DNA of 64,000 bases. It comes from Candidatus Thalassarchaeum sp. GTDB lineage: Archaea; Thermoplasmatota; Poseidoniia; Poseidoniales; Thalassarchaeaceae. The notes beneath the pieces were generated by a model, which saw nothing but the letters and a program-made list of their open reading frames with translations, had not been told where the DNA came from and searched no databases. The position numbers were made by a program, and so were the translations under genes. The stretch spans positions 127,284 to 191,283 of the forward strand of contig JADHRW010000002.1 in assembly GCA_016777225.1 (NCBI GenBank), read 5' to 3'. Positions 1 through 9,644 of this stretch are shown here, one piece after another (the first letter of the stretch is position 1; each line of letters opens with the position of its first letter).

Positions 1-1474
1 TTGCACCTGAAAGTAATGCTATCCTCTCCCTTTCTCCTTGAGGTGCTACTTCACCTATGCCGTAAGTAACGGGATCAGGTTCACAATCTAACAGAATATG
101 ACGACCATCTTTCATCCAAACTCCAGGATATAATCTTGAAAATTCGGGCATTGTACATCTATTGCTTACTGCCCATTGACCGATTCCTAACCACATATCA
201 ATTTCAATGAACTTTGATATTGCTTGCCTTGCAGGTTTCATAATCTTCACTGTTGAGTTAGCGATTGCAATTTCACCCTCGGTTCTCTCTGATAAAATTG
301 CTGAGTCTAGCTCAGTTTCTATTTGTTCTATTGATTCTCGGTTAATTACACATGGATATTCACTAGAATAGAATTCACTAGGTATTGAGATATTAGTATT
401 TTCTAAATATTTTTCTAATCTTCTAATCCCATCTTGAAGTGAAAAATCAATTGTGTCTGCAACTGTACTTTTCAACCTACGTTCTAAACTACTAATATCT
501 GAATAGTATGAAAGGACTTCATCGCCATCAAATGAAATTGTTGCATCTGAAGTTCCAGATACAATCGCATCATTAACCCCTGCTTCAATTGACTTTACTT
601 CACCCCATAGACCATCACGAGATTTTTCTAAATTTAGAAGACTGACTGAATCATTATCTAAAGATTGTAATAATAGAGGTAGATTTTCTAGTTGTTCTAA
701 AGGTTCAGATATTTTTTCTCCGATAATACTTATTGGCCATACTTCATCTAATAAACTAGAAATAATTGATAAATTTACAGAATTTAATTTTAACCATTGA
801 AGTGGAATTTCAGGCACTAGTTTGTATAATAAATCATCAGATTTGCCGACTACCCATCCTGAAGGAATCTCCTCTGGAGCCCCGGTTCCAATCCAAGTAA
901 CTCGAGGAATTCCTAGATAATCTTGCCATTTTTCATCATCTGAACGAACTAATATCCTACATCTATTATTAATATGGCTTAATTCTTCTATTACATCTGT
1001 ATTTGGTACGACAATGACTCTTTCGATACGTGTAGCAGGTTCTTTTGTATAACTAAGCCCAGATATATGGCTTATCCAAGATTCAAATGAAGATTTATTA
1101 TCCGTTACAAATCGAATCGCATTTTTAGACCAAATTGCTCTAGATTGTATCTCCGAAAAATTAGATTTTGTAAGTGGGTTTAGTATTGTTAGTCGATCTT
1201 TAGCAGCCTTTGTTTTAATGTGGAATGAAATATTCTCAATTAAATCGCGATGCAGTTTACGTCCCTCATCAGTAGTAGTTACTTCTCCGACTTGACCATT
1301 AGCCGAATTAATTAATTTCACTGCTCTTTGAGGAGAAATTCCTTCAATTCCTGATAGTGTACTAACATCACCATCTTCAAGAGCACGTTCTACATCTTCT
1401 AAAGATCCTATTTCCAAAACTAGTTTTTGTGCAAGAGTTTCACCTATACCAGGTATTTCTGTCAGGGACATCAT
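1..1474 (-). CDS. MutS-like ATPase with N-terminal helix-hairpin-helix region (3' part cut by window edge)
   Basis: I translated this stretch directly. An ATG at 1474 (a second ATG lies just upstream of it in the same codon run) opens a frame that stays open to base 2, 491 codons. The N-terminus has two helix-hairpin-helix motifs, IPGIGETLAQKLV near residue 7 and IEGISPQRAVKLI near residue 43. A long helical core follows, and the frame leaves the window at GERERIALLSGA, which looks like the start of a P-loop (expected to continue NSGGKT). This resembles the archaeal HhH-MutS2/MutS5-like ATPases (COG1193 type), thought to act on DNA structures in recombination or repair. The ATPase half lies outside the window, so family membership rests on the HhH start and the pre-Walker-A sequence. 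It is the last gene of the leftward run after carA-carB, 79 bases beyond carB. Confidence 0.72.
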   Translation of the reverse strand, partial: MMSLTEIPGIGETLAQKLVLEIGSLEDVERALEDGDVSTLSGIEGISPQRAVKLINSANGQVGEVTTTDEGRKLHRDLIENISFHIKTKAAKDRLTILNPLTKSNFSEIQSRAIWSKNAIRFVTDNKSSFESWISHISGLSYTKEPATRIERVIVVPNTDVIEELSHINNRCRILVRSDDEKWQDYLGIPRVTWIGTGAPEEIPSGWVVGKSDDLLYKLVPEIPLQWLKLNSVNLSIISSLLDEVWPISIIGEKISEPLEQLENLPLLLQSLDNDSVSLLNLEKSRDGLWGEVKSIEAGVNDAIVSGTSDATISFDGDEVLSYYSDISSLERRLKSTVADTIDFSLQDGIRRLEKYLENTNISIPSEFYSSEYPCVINRESIEQIETELDSAILSERTEGEIAIANSTVKIMKPARQAISKFIEIDMWLGIGQWAVSNRCTMPEFSRLYPGVWMKDGRHILLDCEPDPVTYGIGEVAPQGERERIALLSGA

Positions 1475-1553
1475 AATTGGTTTTAGAATTTCGAGGTAAT
1501 TAAGGAAATCGCAAAAAAAGTTCTTTATTGATTATCTTATGATGCTAATAACT

Positions 1554-4500
1554 CTAAAGCGAGCCTATCTCTAATAGTCTTGGCTCAGGGATTCCATCCA
1601 TAGCTTCAGCTATAGCAAGAACTTCCATTCTAGCACCAGCCATAGTAGTCACAAATGGAATATTAAGTTCGACTGCTAGTCTTCTCATCATATTACCATC
1701 GAGAACTGCACCGCCAGTATTTCTAGGAGTATTAATAATCAGATGAATTTTACCTTGACGCATTAAATCTAAAGCATCAGGAGTCATTCCTTCTGTGATT
1801 CTATAACATGTTTCCACTTCTAATCCGCCTTTATCGCGTAATACATTAGCGGTTCCTTTAGTTGCATAAATTTTGAAACCTAAATCGATTAAAGATTTAG
1901 CTTGATTGATAATATTATCTTTATCACTATCCTTTACCGTAATGTATACACCACCTTCAGTTGGAACCGGTGATTCTGTTGCTAATCTCGCTTTCAGATA
2001 TGCAGCAGATGCTCTCTCGTGACTCCCCATTACTTCGCCTGTTGATTTCATTTCAGGTCCTGGAGCAGGATCGAGTCCTCGGAGTTTAATGAAAGGGAAG
2101 ACAGGTGCCTTTACACATACCGCATCTGTCTGAGGTTTTGGGATATTAAGATCAGATAACTTCTCACCAAGTGCAACCATTGCTGCAATTCTTGCTAGTG
2201 GAACACCAGTTGCCTTCGCAACGAATGGGAACGTTCTAGAGCCTCTAGGATTAACTTCCAACACATACAATACCTCATCACGTATTGCAAACTGAATATT
2301 ATAGCAACCACGGATTCCAAGCTCAAGTCCTATCTTTCTAGTCCATTCATCCACCTCTTTCAAAATATTATCTGATATATTCTGAGGAGGGATGAAACAA
2401 GTTGAATCACCAGAATGTATTCCAGCTTCTTCTAAGTGTTCCATAATCGCCCCAATAAGAACCTCTCTACCATCACATACTGCATCTACATCCAATTCGA
2501 CTGCATTACCAAGATACTCATCAACAAGTAATGGTTTTTCAGGAGAAAGGAATGCATCTAGCATGTATGTTTCTAATTGACGATTTGAGGAAAGAATTTC
2601 CATCCCTCTACCGCCGAGAACATACGAAGGCCTAATCAAAACAGGGTAACCTATCTCCCTGACTGCTTCACGTACTTCTTCGGGGGTTGAAGCTGTTTGT
2701 CCATTAGGCATTCTTAAATCGTTCTTTTGAGAAAAAGACTCGAATCTTTCCCTATCACTAGCTTCATCAACTGCCTCAGGAGTTGTTCCCTCCATAATCA
2801 AATCAAGACCTAAAGTCGATAAATGTGACAAATTATTCGATAATGGCAAGGCTAAATTTATTGCTGTTTGACCTCCAAATTGTAACAGAATACCATGAGC
2901 ATCTTCACGGAGAAGAACTTCACTCACGCATTCAAGAGTTAATGGATCAAAGTATAACCTATCACTTGTATCAAAATCAGTAGAAACTGTCTCAGGATTA
3001 TTATTGATAATAATTGCTTCATGGCCTAGATCTTGTATAGCACCTACCGCATGAACGCACCCATAATCAAATTCTATCCCTTGTCCTATTCTGATTGGGC
3101 CACTGCCGATAACAACTATTCTTTTCTTACCATTATGAGAAAGGTTTGGAACATAATCAATACCTATTGATTCTGAACCGCACTCATACGTTGTATAATA
3201 ATAAGGAGTTACGGCAGCAAATTCAGCAGCACAGGAATCTACCATCCTAAATCTAGGGTGAATAGACAACTCATGTCTTCGTAGAGTAACTGAATGTTCA
3301 TCTTCACCAATTGGTAACTGTCTGAATCCAGATGCAGGGAATCCACATAGAGCATCAGCAATATGTAAGTCAGAAAAGCCAAGACCTTTCCAAGAACGCA
3401 TTTCTTCTGCAGGTATTTGAGAAGGAGTTAGGCCTAATTCACCAGCTGCTCGAATTTCTGTTTCAATCGCCGCCATTCTTTCAAAACGATGTAAAAACCA
3501 TCTGGTGACTCCACCTGTTAAATCACGTACATCCTCTATTGAATAACCTCTTCTAAATGCCTCGAAAAGAGCCCCCATTCTTCTATCAGTGGGTATTCTT
3601 AACCAATCTTCTAAAATCGCCTCAGGTAAGGCCTGTGGAGCCCTCTCGTCCATTGTTTCACCGCCTGAAGCATCTGCAAGAGTCAGAGGTCTAGGATGAG
3701 GCTGCCCATATTCTAAACTAGCCCAAGCCTTGAGAAAAGCCTCTTCGAAACAGCGACCTATCGCCATAACTTCACCAGTAGATTTCATCGAAGTTCCGAT
3801 TGTTCGATCTGCGGTCCTAAATTTATCAAAAGGCCATCTAGGTATTTTTACAACACAATAATCTAAAGTCGGTTCAAAAGCAGCGGTTGTTCCCTCTCCA
3901 GTGATAGGATTTGGAAGTTCATCAAGTGTATAACCAACAGCAATTAAGGCAGCCATTCGTGCAATAGGATATCCTGTTGCTTTCGAGGCTAAGGCAGATG
4001 AACGGGACACACGAGGATTTACCTCAATTACACGATACTCACCATTATCTTGGTTAACTGCAAATTGAACATTACATCCGCCTTTGATATTTAATCTTCT
4101 GATTAATTTTAAAGCAGCATTTCTTAATTTCTGATGATCACGATCTGAAAGAGTCTGTTGAGGAGCAACAACAACCGATTCTCCAGTATGCACACCCATA
4201 GGATCAAGATTTTCCATTGTACACACTATTATTGCGTTATCTGCATCATCTCTCATGACTTCATATTCATGTTCTTGCCAACCTAATATACTTACTTCAA
4301 TTAGTACCTGACCTATTGCTGAATGAAGTATTCCTTGACTAGCAATCTCTACTAATTCGCCCATGTTGAATGCAGTCCCTCCACCTAAACCGCCGAGTGT
4401 GAAAGCAGGCCTAACTAAAAGAGGAAAACCACCTAAAGTATTTGCGGCTTTGATTACTTCATCAATTGAATCGCAAGCTATTGCTTTACAAACAGGAAGA

Positions 4501-4919
4501 TCAATTTCTTCACACACTTTCTTGAATAAATCTCTATCTTCTGCCTCATCGATAGATGCTAGATTACAGCCAATTAACTCTACGCCCAGCTCATCAAGAG
4601 AACCATCATGAGCTAGTGCCATGGCGATATTAAGGGCGGTTTGTCCACCCATACCTGCAAGAATAGCATCTGGTTTTTCCATTTCCAATATCCTTTTTAC
4701 TACCTCAGGTAATAATGGTTCGATATATATTCTATCAGCCATTTCAGGATCATTTTGAATAGTTGCAGGGTTCGAATTAATTAAAATAACTTCATACCCA
4801 TCTGCTCTTAATGCCCTACATGCCTGTGAACCTGAAAAGTCAAACTCCGCTGCTTGACCTATCCTTATTGGTCCACTACCAAGAATGACTATTCTCTCTA
4901 AATCATCTCTACGAGGCAT
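1554..4919 (-). CDS. carB: Carbamoyl-phosphate synthase large subunit
   Basis: This subunit uses ammonia from CarA, bicarbonate and two ATP to make carbamoyl phosphate for pyrimidines and arginine. It is full length (about 1121 residues) and unsplit, unlike the divided carB of some methanogens. Two homologous ATP-grasp halves are visible, each opening with VxGSGPIRIGQ (about residues 11 and 615 of the chosen protein), followed by an oligomerisation region and a C-terminal MGS-like allosteric domain near residues 945-1121. The frame reaches an ATG at 4955, inside carA. I choose the ATG at 4919, one base after the carA stop, because the family starts MPRRDDL and a GAGGT Shine-Dalgarno precedes it. 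It is translationally coupled to carA. Confidence 0.95.
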   Translation of the reverse strand: MPRRDDLERIVILGSGPIRIGQAAEFDFSGSQACRALRADGYEVILINSNPATIQNDPEMADRIYIEPLLPEVVKRILEMEKPDAILAGMGGQTALNIAMALAHDGSLDELGVELIGCNLASIDEAEDRDLFKKVCEEIDLPVCKAIACDSIDEVIKAANTLGGFPLLVRPAFTLGGLGGGTAFNMGELVEIASQGILHSAIGQVLIEVSILGWQEHEYEVMRDDADNAIIVCTMENLDPMGVHTGESVVVAPQQTLSDRDHQKLRNAALKLIRRLNIKGGCNVQFAVNQDNGEYRVIEVNPRVSRSSALASKATGYPIARMAALIAVGYTLDELPNPITGEGTTAAFEPTLDYCVVKIPRWPFDKFRTADRTIGTSMKSTGEVMAIGRCFEEAFLKAWASLEYGQPHPRPLTLADASGGETMDERAPQALPEAILEDWLRIPTDRRMGALFEAFRRGYSIEDVRDLTGGVTRWFLHRFERMAAIETEIRAAGELGLTPSQIPAEEMRSWKGLGFSDLHIADALCGFPASGFRQLPIGEDEHSVTLRRHELSIHPRFRMVDSCAAEFAAVTPYYYTTYECGSESIGIDYVPNLSHNGKKRIVVIGSGPIRIGQGIEFDYGCVHAVGAIQDLGHEAIIINNNPETVSTDFDTSDRLYFDPLTLECVSEVLLREDAHGILLQFGGQTAINLALPLSNNLSHLSTLGLDLIMEGTTPEAVDEASDRERFESFSQKNDLRMPNGQTASTPEEVREAVREIGYPVLIRPSYVLGGRGMEILSSNRQLETYMLDAFLSPEKPLLVDEYLGNAVELDVDAVCDGREVLIGAIMEHLEEAGIHSGDSTCFIPPQNISDNILKEVDEWTRKIGLELGIRGCYNIQFAIRDEVLYVLEVNPRGSRTFPFVAKATGVPLARIAAMVALGEKLSDLNIPKPQTDAVCVKAPVFPFIKLRGLDPAPGPEMKSTGEVMGSHERASAAYLKARLATESPVPTEGGVYITVKDSDKDNIINQAKSLIDLGFKIYATKGTANVLRDKGGLEVETCYRITEGMTPDALDLMRQGKIHLIINTPRNTGGAVLDGNMMRRLAVELNIPFVTTMAGARMEVLAIAEAMDGIPEPRLLEIGSL

Positions 4920-4920
4920 A

Positions 4921-6285
4921 TTATTTACTACCTCGGAGAGTTTTTGTCGCTTCATTTGACATGGAATTTTTCTCTACAATCTCAGAGAATCTATCGAATA
5001 AAGGGGCAGCATCATGTGGTCCGGGGCATGCTTCAGGATGAAACTGTACAGTAAATGACGGCTTGCCAACTAAGTCTAGGCCTTCCACGGTTCTATCATT
5101 AGCATTGACATATCTAACTATAAAATCAGAGCCTAAAACATTGTCACCCTTTTCTGAACAGGCCCCACTTGGATGGGGAGCAAGCATTCCTTGTTCAGGG
5201 TCTTCTACTGCAAAACCATGATTTTGACTGGTTATATGGACTAAACCACTTTGTAAATCTACAACTGGTTGATTAGCACCTCTGTGACCATATCTTAGTT
5301 TGTATGTCCTTAATCCAGCTGCTAATCCCATTAATTGATGCCCTAGACAAATTCCCATTACCGGTAAATCAGATCTTACTGCTGAAGAAAGAGTATTCCT
5401 AGCAATTGTGGCAGCACCTGGATGAGCAGGATCTCCAGGCCCATTAGATGAAAAGAATGCATCAGGTGACCATTTCTCAATAATTTCATTAAATGGCATA
5501 TTAGCAGGACACCAAACAACCTCAAAACGACGACAAAGCTCTCGAAGAATATTAAATTTCACACCACAATCTATAGCAGCAAGACGTGGTAAGAGATTAC
5601 CGTCAATATCTGTGGCCCCTTTATTTAGAATTACAGACTCAGAGCAAGTAACTTCAGATACTAAATCTTCGTAATCGGGAGGAGTCATTTCATCGAGAAT
5701 ACCTTGCATTTCTTGTTCTTTCTCAACAGGACCAAATATACAGAGGACTGTCCCATATTCTCTGACTCTTCTTGTCAAAGCCCTTGTATCGATTCCTTCA
5801 ATCCCGGGGACTCCATGTGAGAGTAAGAATTCATGAACACTACCTATAGAGTCTCTGTGATCAGGAACTTTCATCAATTCTCGACAAATAACTCCACGCG
5901 GCCATACGCCTGATGATTCAGAATTATTTGCATGAATACCATAATTTCCAAGGAGAGGCCAAGTAAATGTTAGTACCTGCCCAGCGAAAGATGGATCGGT
6001 AAGACTTTCCTGATATCCACACATTCCGGTAGTGAAAACTAACTCTCCTTGAGCGATAGTTTCAGAACCGAATAAGGAACCTTTGAACCGTGTCCCATCA
6101 GCCAATAAAAGCAGCCCAGGGGCTAAACTAGCGGGTTGAATGTCATCTGAATCTATTAGAATATCTGCTGCATCTATGAATGTAGGGGGGTTATTAACAC
6201 CAAAAATATTGGCTCCCGGAGAGAATCCTCTAGCCGGTGTCGAGTTCGACATCAACGATACTGCTAGAACCCGATTATTAATCAT
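4921..6285 (-). CDS. carA: Carbamoyl-phosphate synthase small subunit (glutamine amidotransferase)
   Basis: This subunit hydrolyses glutamine and passes ammonia to CarB. The class I amidotransferase triad is present: nucleophile Cys313 in GICLGHQ, and His416 and Glu418 in FHPEACPGPHD. The CarA N-terminal domain begins at about residue 57 (LLLLADGTRFKGSLFG). At 454 residues it is longer than the usual 360-390 because of about 55 extra N-terminal residues. Part of this may be a start-site error (a second Met is residue 12), but the extension stays in frame without a good internal start. It is immediately upstream of carB. Confidence 0.93.
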   Translation of the reverse strand: MINNRVLAVSLMSNSTPARGFSPGANIFGVNNPPTFIDAADILIDSDDIQPASLAPGLLLLADGTRFKGSLFGSETIAQGELVFTTGMCGYQESLTDPSFAGQVLTFTWPLLGNYGIHANNSESSGVWPRGVICRELMKVPDHRDSIGSVHEFLLSHGVPGIEGIDTRALTRRVREYGTVLCIFGPVEKEQEMQGILDEMTPPDYEDLVSEVTCSESVILNKGATDIDGNLLPRLAAIDCGVKFNILRELCRRFEVVWCPANMPFNEIIEKWSPDAFFSSNGPGDPAHPGAATIARNTLSSAVRSDLPVMGICLGHQLMGLAAGLRTYKLRYGHRGANQPVVDLQSGLVHITSQNHGFAVEDPEQGMLAPHPSGACSEKGDNVLGSDFIVRYVNANDRTVEGLDLVGKPSFTVQFHPEACPGPHDAAPLFDRFSEIVEKNSMSNEATKTLRGSK

Positions 6286-6321
6286 TGATGTTGAATAATC
6301 AGTCAGATGGGTACTATTTTT

Positions 6322-6888
6322 TTATTCTTCTTCAATATTTACTACTTGCTTACGGATTGCATTTGGTATTACTCGTAATTCTCCATCAGAAAAATGTGCT
6401 TGGTCATCAATATCTCCAACAAGAGAATCAAGAAAGATTGCTAATGCAGATACCTCTGAATGTGGTTGATTACCTATCGAAATATTATGGTTTGCTAACC
6501 GATAAACTTCACCAGGAACTTTAGTTCCACCTACGACTATAATCATTGGTTTATCTAAATTAATTTTAGGTAAAGCTTCTTTCCAAGGTTCACCATACAT
6601 GGTCAAATGAATTATACTACCAGATTCCCCATTTCCACTATCTTTTGAGAATTTTCTTAGAAGACTGAGTGGTTTATCCTCATATCGACATTGAAAGTTA
6701 CCACCAAATCTTTTAGAAACAGAATTCCATGTTTCTAAGGCGGAAGGATCTTCTTCACCTGCTAGATATATTTCATCAGCACCAAAAGCTCTAGCAGTCA
6801 ATCCTAGATGAGAAGTAATTCTTTTATCCCTCTCTCTTCTATGACCTAAACGGAGCACAGCAATATGCGGAAGTCTAGTAGCACTCAT
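6322..6888 (-). CDS. trm56: tRNA (cytidine(56)-2'-O)-methyltransferase, aTrm56 family
   Basis: This enzyme methylates the 2'-OH of C56 in the T loop of archaeal tRNAs using S-adenosylmethionine. The 188 residues carry family motifs from end to end: VLRLGHRRERDKRITSHLGL at about residue 11, the SPOUT-knot segment MIIVVGGTKVPGEVYRLA near 113-131, and NISIGNQPHSEVSALAIFLD near 134-153. The length is typical of the single-domain family (COG1303). It starts 5 bases after the stop of the membrane-protein gene upstream and ends 36 bases before carA, so it may be cotranscribed with carAB. Confidence 0.9.
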   Translation of the reverse strand: MSATRLPHIAVLRLGHRRERDKRITSHLGLTARAFGADEIYLAGEEDPSALETWNSVSKRFGGNFQCRYEDKPLSLLRKFSKDSGNGESGSIIHLTMYGEPWKEALPKINLDKPMIIVVGGTKVPGEVYRLANHNISIGNQPHSEVSALAIFLDSLVGDIDDQAHFSDGELRVIPNAIRKQVVNIEEE

Positions 6889-6893
6889 ACTTT

Positions 6894-7484
6894 CTATCCG
6901 AGAGGTGACTCTTCATCAGCATGACCCTCGTAGAGAGTTGTGTTAGGGGAAGGGAAAATATCTACATCATTGGAGAGTAACCATGTCCTCACCCACTGAA
7001 GAAGTAAAGCATCGAAAAAGAATTTTGTAGCAAAATGAAGGAGAATTGCTAGAATCAATAGCCTCCCACTAGCAAACATTGCATTTTGAACATCTATATC
7101 GCCAACATCTAGTACAAGGTTGCCAAATGGTTCTAAAATATAGAACGCTCCAAGAATCATTAAAATTCCAGCAAGATTAGATAAAATCGCGTTACCTTGC
7201 TCTCTACCGATAGACATGACCAAAGTTGCTAATAATGCAATCACAGGAACAATGATACTTAATTCAGAAAATTCAAAACTACCTAATTGAGAAACAGGAA
7301 TAGCCGCATCTCCTAGTCTTTCTGCTCCCTTTTCAACAGATATCCACCACAGTAAAATTGCCATGATTAACATGGCTCCGGAAATTCGCCCACGCTGAAA
7401 TATCATATCTCTAATATCATGCCTATTTTGAGGTTGTAATCTTTGGATTATTGATTCCATCATTTCTAAAGAAGATTGATTCAT
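6894..7484 (-). CDS. Hypothetical multi-pass membrane protein
   Basis: I do not recognise this family. The protein has four or five hydrophobic segments (for example MLIMAILLWWISV, LSIIVPVIALLATLVMSIG, LAGILMILGAFYILEPFGNL and LLILAILLHFATKFFFDALL) and a short acidic C-terminal tail. The frame extends to 7565. I choose the ATG at 7484 because AAGGAG lies six bases upstream, an excellent match to the 16S 3' end, and this leaves room for a promoter region facing folP. It lies just upstream of trm56 on the same strand. Confidence 0.6.
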   Translation of the reverse strand: MNQSSLEMMESIIQRLQPQNRHDIRDMIFQRGRISGAMLIMAILLWWISVEKGAERLGDAAIPVSQLGSFEFSELSIIVPVIALLATLVMSIGREQGNAILSNLAGILMILGAFYILEPFGNLVLDVGDIDVQNAMFASGRLLILAILLHFATKFFFDALLLQWVRTWLLSNDVDIFPSPNTTLYEGHADEESPLG

Positions 7485-7620
7485 AGAATCTCCTTCTAAA
7501 CTAGAAGAAATAGAGTTAGAGACAGTATTTATACCATCATCAAACGTATCGTCTCCAATAACCATTGTTGGATTGCCACTACATCACATCATAAAGGGTT
7601 GGTTGAATCGAGGCACTAAT

Positions 7621-8460
7621 ATGGCTGACTGGAGACCCTTGATGTGTCGCCGAAATGATGGTTTTCCTCGAATAATGGGGGTTCTAAACATCACTCCAGA
7701 TTCATTCTATGCAAATTCAAGACTATCTAATGTAGAGGAAACAATGGAGACTGCCTCTATGATGATTCAGAATGGAGTTGATTGGTTAGATATAGGAGGA
7801 GAATCAACTAGACCTGGTGCTGAACCAGTAGATTCTAATGAAGAAATAAAAAGAATTTTACCAATAATTCGTGCGTTAAGGGAAAAATATCCAGACATAG
7901 GAATTTCAGTAGATACTAGAAGAGCAGATGTCGCTGAAGCAGCATTAGATGTAGGAGCAGATATGATTAATGATGTTTCTGCATTGAGTGATCCTAGAAT
8001 GATAGATGTCATAAAATCAAGAAAATGCCCAATTTGTATAATGCATATGAAAGGTTTACCTGAAAATATGCAAAATAATCCAGAGTATGGAGATGTAGTT
8101 ACTGAAGTTAAACAAGAGCTCGCTGCTAAAGTGAAGATTCTAACTGATGCGGGTGTTAAACCTGAACAAATACTTGGAGACCCAGGAATTGGATTTGGGA
8201 AATTATTACAGCATAATCTCGCATTATTATCTGCTGGAAGAGGAGTGATTCCATTACAAGACATGGGGTTATTATGGGGTGTAAGTAGGAAAAGAATGTT
8301 TTCAGATTTATTAGGTAGAGATGATGCGAACGATAGACTAGCAGGAACTCTAGGGATTGCAGCAATGGCTAAGTCAAGAGCAGTCGATATCATCAGAGTG
8401 CATGATGTCGGAGAACATGTAGACCTGTTTAGAGCAATGTCTGCATTGGAGGATTCATGA
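7621..8460 (+). CDS. folP: Dihydropteroate synthase
   Basis: This enzyme condenses 4-aminobenzoate with a hydroxymethyl-pterin pyrophosphate in folate or pterin C1-carrier synthesis. The TIM-barrel motifs occur in order: GVLNITPDSFY, DIGGESTRPGAEPV, ISVDTRRADVAEAAL, MINDVSAL, MHMKG, DPGIGFGK and GVSRKRM. An in-frame ATG exists at 7573, but I prefer 7621 (MADWRP): GAGG precedes it, and 7573 is only 8 bases from the longest frame on the opposite strand. It overlaps the following TraB-family gene by 4 bases, and is the first gene of a plus-strand group of four. Confidence 0.92.
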   Translation: MADWRPLMCRRNDGFPRIMGVLNITPDSFYANSRLSNVEETMETASMMIQNGVDWLDIGGESTRPGAEPVDSNEEIKRILPIIRALREKYPDIGISVDTRRADVAEAALDVGADMINDVSALSDPRMIDVIKSRKCPICIMHMKGLPENMQNNPEYGDVVTEVKQELAAKVKILTDAGVKPEQILGDPGIGFGKLLQHNLALLSAGRGVIPLQDMGLLWGVSRKRMFSDLLGRDDANDRLAGTLGIAAMAKSRAVDIIRVHDVGEHVDLFRAMSALEDS

Positions 8461-9629
8461 TGTCTGAAAATACTAAAAATATAGTTGATATTGATGAAAA
8501 CCTTCGTCTACTAGGTACTGCTCATGTAAGTACCACATCTGTAAATCTAGTTAAACAACAGATCTCAGAATATGAACCAGATCTTATTGCAGTCGAACTT
8601 TGTGACTCAAGGTTAGCAGCATTAAAGAAACCGGAAGGAATTGATAATGAACAACTATTGAAAATCATTAGTGACGGAAAGTCTGCAATGATTATACTTC
8701 AATCAGCTCTATCATTACAACAACGGAAAATGGGTATTGATTCCGGAGAGAAACCAGGAGCAGAACTTTTGGCAGCGATCAATATTGCAGAAGAGGCAAA
8801 TATTCCATTTGAGTTAATTGATAGAGATGTAATTATCACTTTGAGAAGAGCATGGCATAAAATGGGTTTGAGAGAAAAGATGCGAGTGCTTGAAGCATTA
8901 CTGATTGAAGATATAGATGATGAAGATTTTGATTTAGAAGAATTACTTGAAGATAGTGATTTACTTAGTAATATGATGGAGGATGTGTATAAAATTGCTC
9001 CCAATGCTGGCCATGTCCTTATAGACGAAAGAGATGCATATCTTAGCGCTAAAATTCAACAAATACGAGACAAAGGGAAAATCTTAGTAGTAGTTGGTGC
9101 AGGGCATTTATCAGGGATACAAGAACATCTTAAGAAACCAACAATGGAATCAACATCTAGGTTATCTGAACTAAATGAACAGCCGCAAAAACCTCGTTGG
9201 CCTAAGTTTTTAATGTTAGCAATACCAATTCTTCTGGCTACTGCAATAGGTAAAAGTGCCTATGATGGAGATTTAACGACAGTATGGGAGTCCATATCAA
9301 TATGGTTAGTATTGAATGCAGTTCTGACAGGACTTGGTGTACTTCTTGCAAGGGGTCATCCGTTCTCAATTATTGTTGGTGCACTAGCATCGCCAATTAC
9401 GTCCTTAAATCCAAGTCTAGCCGCGGGGTGGTTTGCTGGTTATACTCAACTAAAAATGGCACCACCAACTGGCAAAGATGCTTCAGATTTCCTAGAATTT
9501 TCAAGTTTCTTTCAAATGTTCTTCAAAAATAAAGTAGGTCGAGTAATAATGGTTACATCTTTAGGAAATCTAGGGTCTACGGCAGGCACATTCTTAGCAG
9601 CTGGTTTGATATCTACGGGATTACTCTAA
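8457..9629 (+). CDS. TraB/PrgY-like domain membrane protein
   Basis: The N-terminal half is a TraB domain. It begins LLGTAHVSTTSVNLVKQQI, continues with PDLIAVELCDSRLAAL, and ends with VVVGAGHLSGIQEHL near residue 218. This is the Tiki/TraB/PrgY fold, which in characterised relatives is a putative metalloprotease or a pheromone-inactivating factor. An acidic helical linker lies near residues 150-170. The C-terminal 150 residues contain several membrane helices. The archaeal function is unknown. The ATG at 8457 overlaps the folP stop; the adjacent ATG at 8460 has better spacing from GGAGG and may be the true start. Confidence 0.82.
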   Translation: MMSENTKNIVDIDENLRLLGTAHVSTTSVNLVKQQISEYEPDLIAVELCDSRLAALKKPEGIDNEQLLKIISDGKSAMIILQSALSLQQRKMGIDSGEKPGAELLAAINIAEEANIPFELIDRDVIITLRRAWHKMGLREKMRVLEALLIEDIDDEDFDLEELLEDSDLLSNMMEDVYKIAPNAGHVLIDERDAYLSAKIQQIRDKGKILVVVGAGHLSGIQEHLKKPTMESTSRLSELNEQPQKPRWPKFLMLAIPILLATAIGKSAYDGDLTTVWESISIWLVLNAVLTGLGVLLARGHPFSIIVGALASPITSLNPSLAAGWFAGYTQLKMAPPTGKDASDFLEFSSFFQMFFKNKVGRVIMVTSLGNLGSTAGTFLAAGLISTGLL

Positions 9630-9644
9630 TAATTGGTGAAGATA

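Noticed and set aside
4920-4955. Longer carB start at 4955
   Set aside because: It would overlap carA by 35 bases. The ATG at 4919 has a ribosome site and matches the family start.
7767-8393. A 208-codon minus-strand open frame
   Set aside because: It is the shadow of folP, whose motifs are complete on the plus strand.
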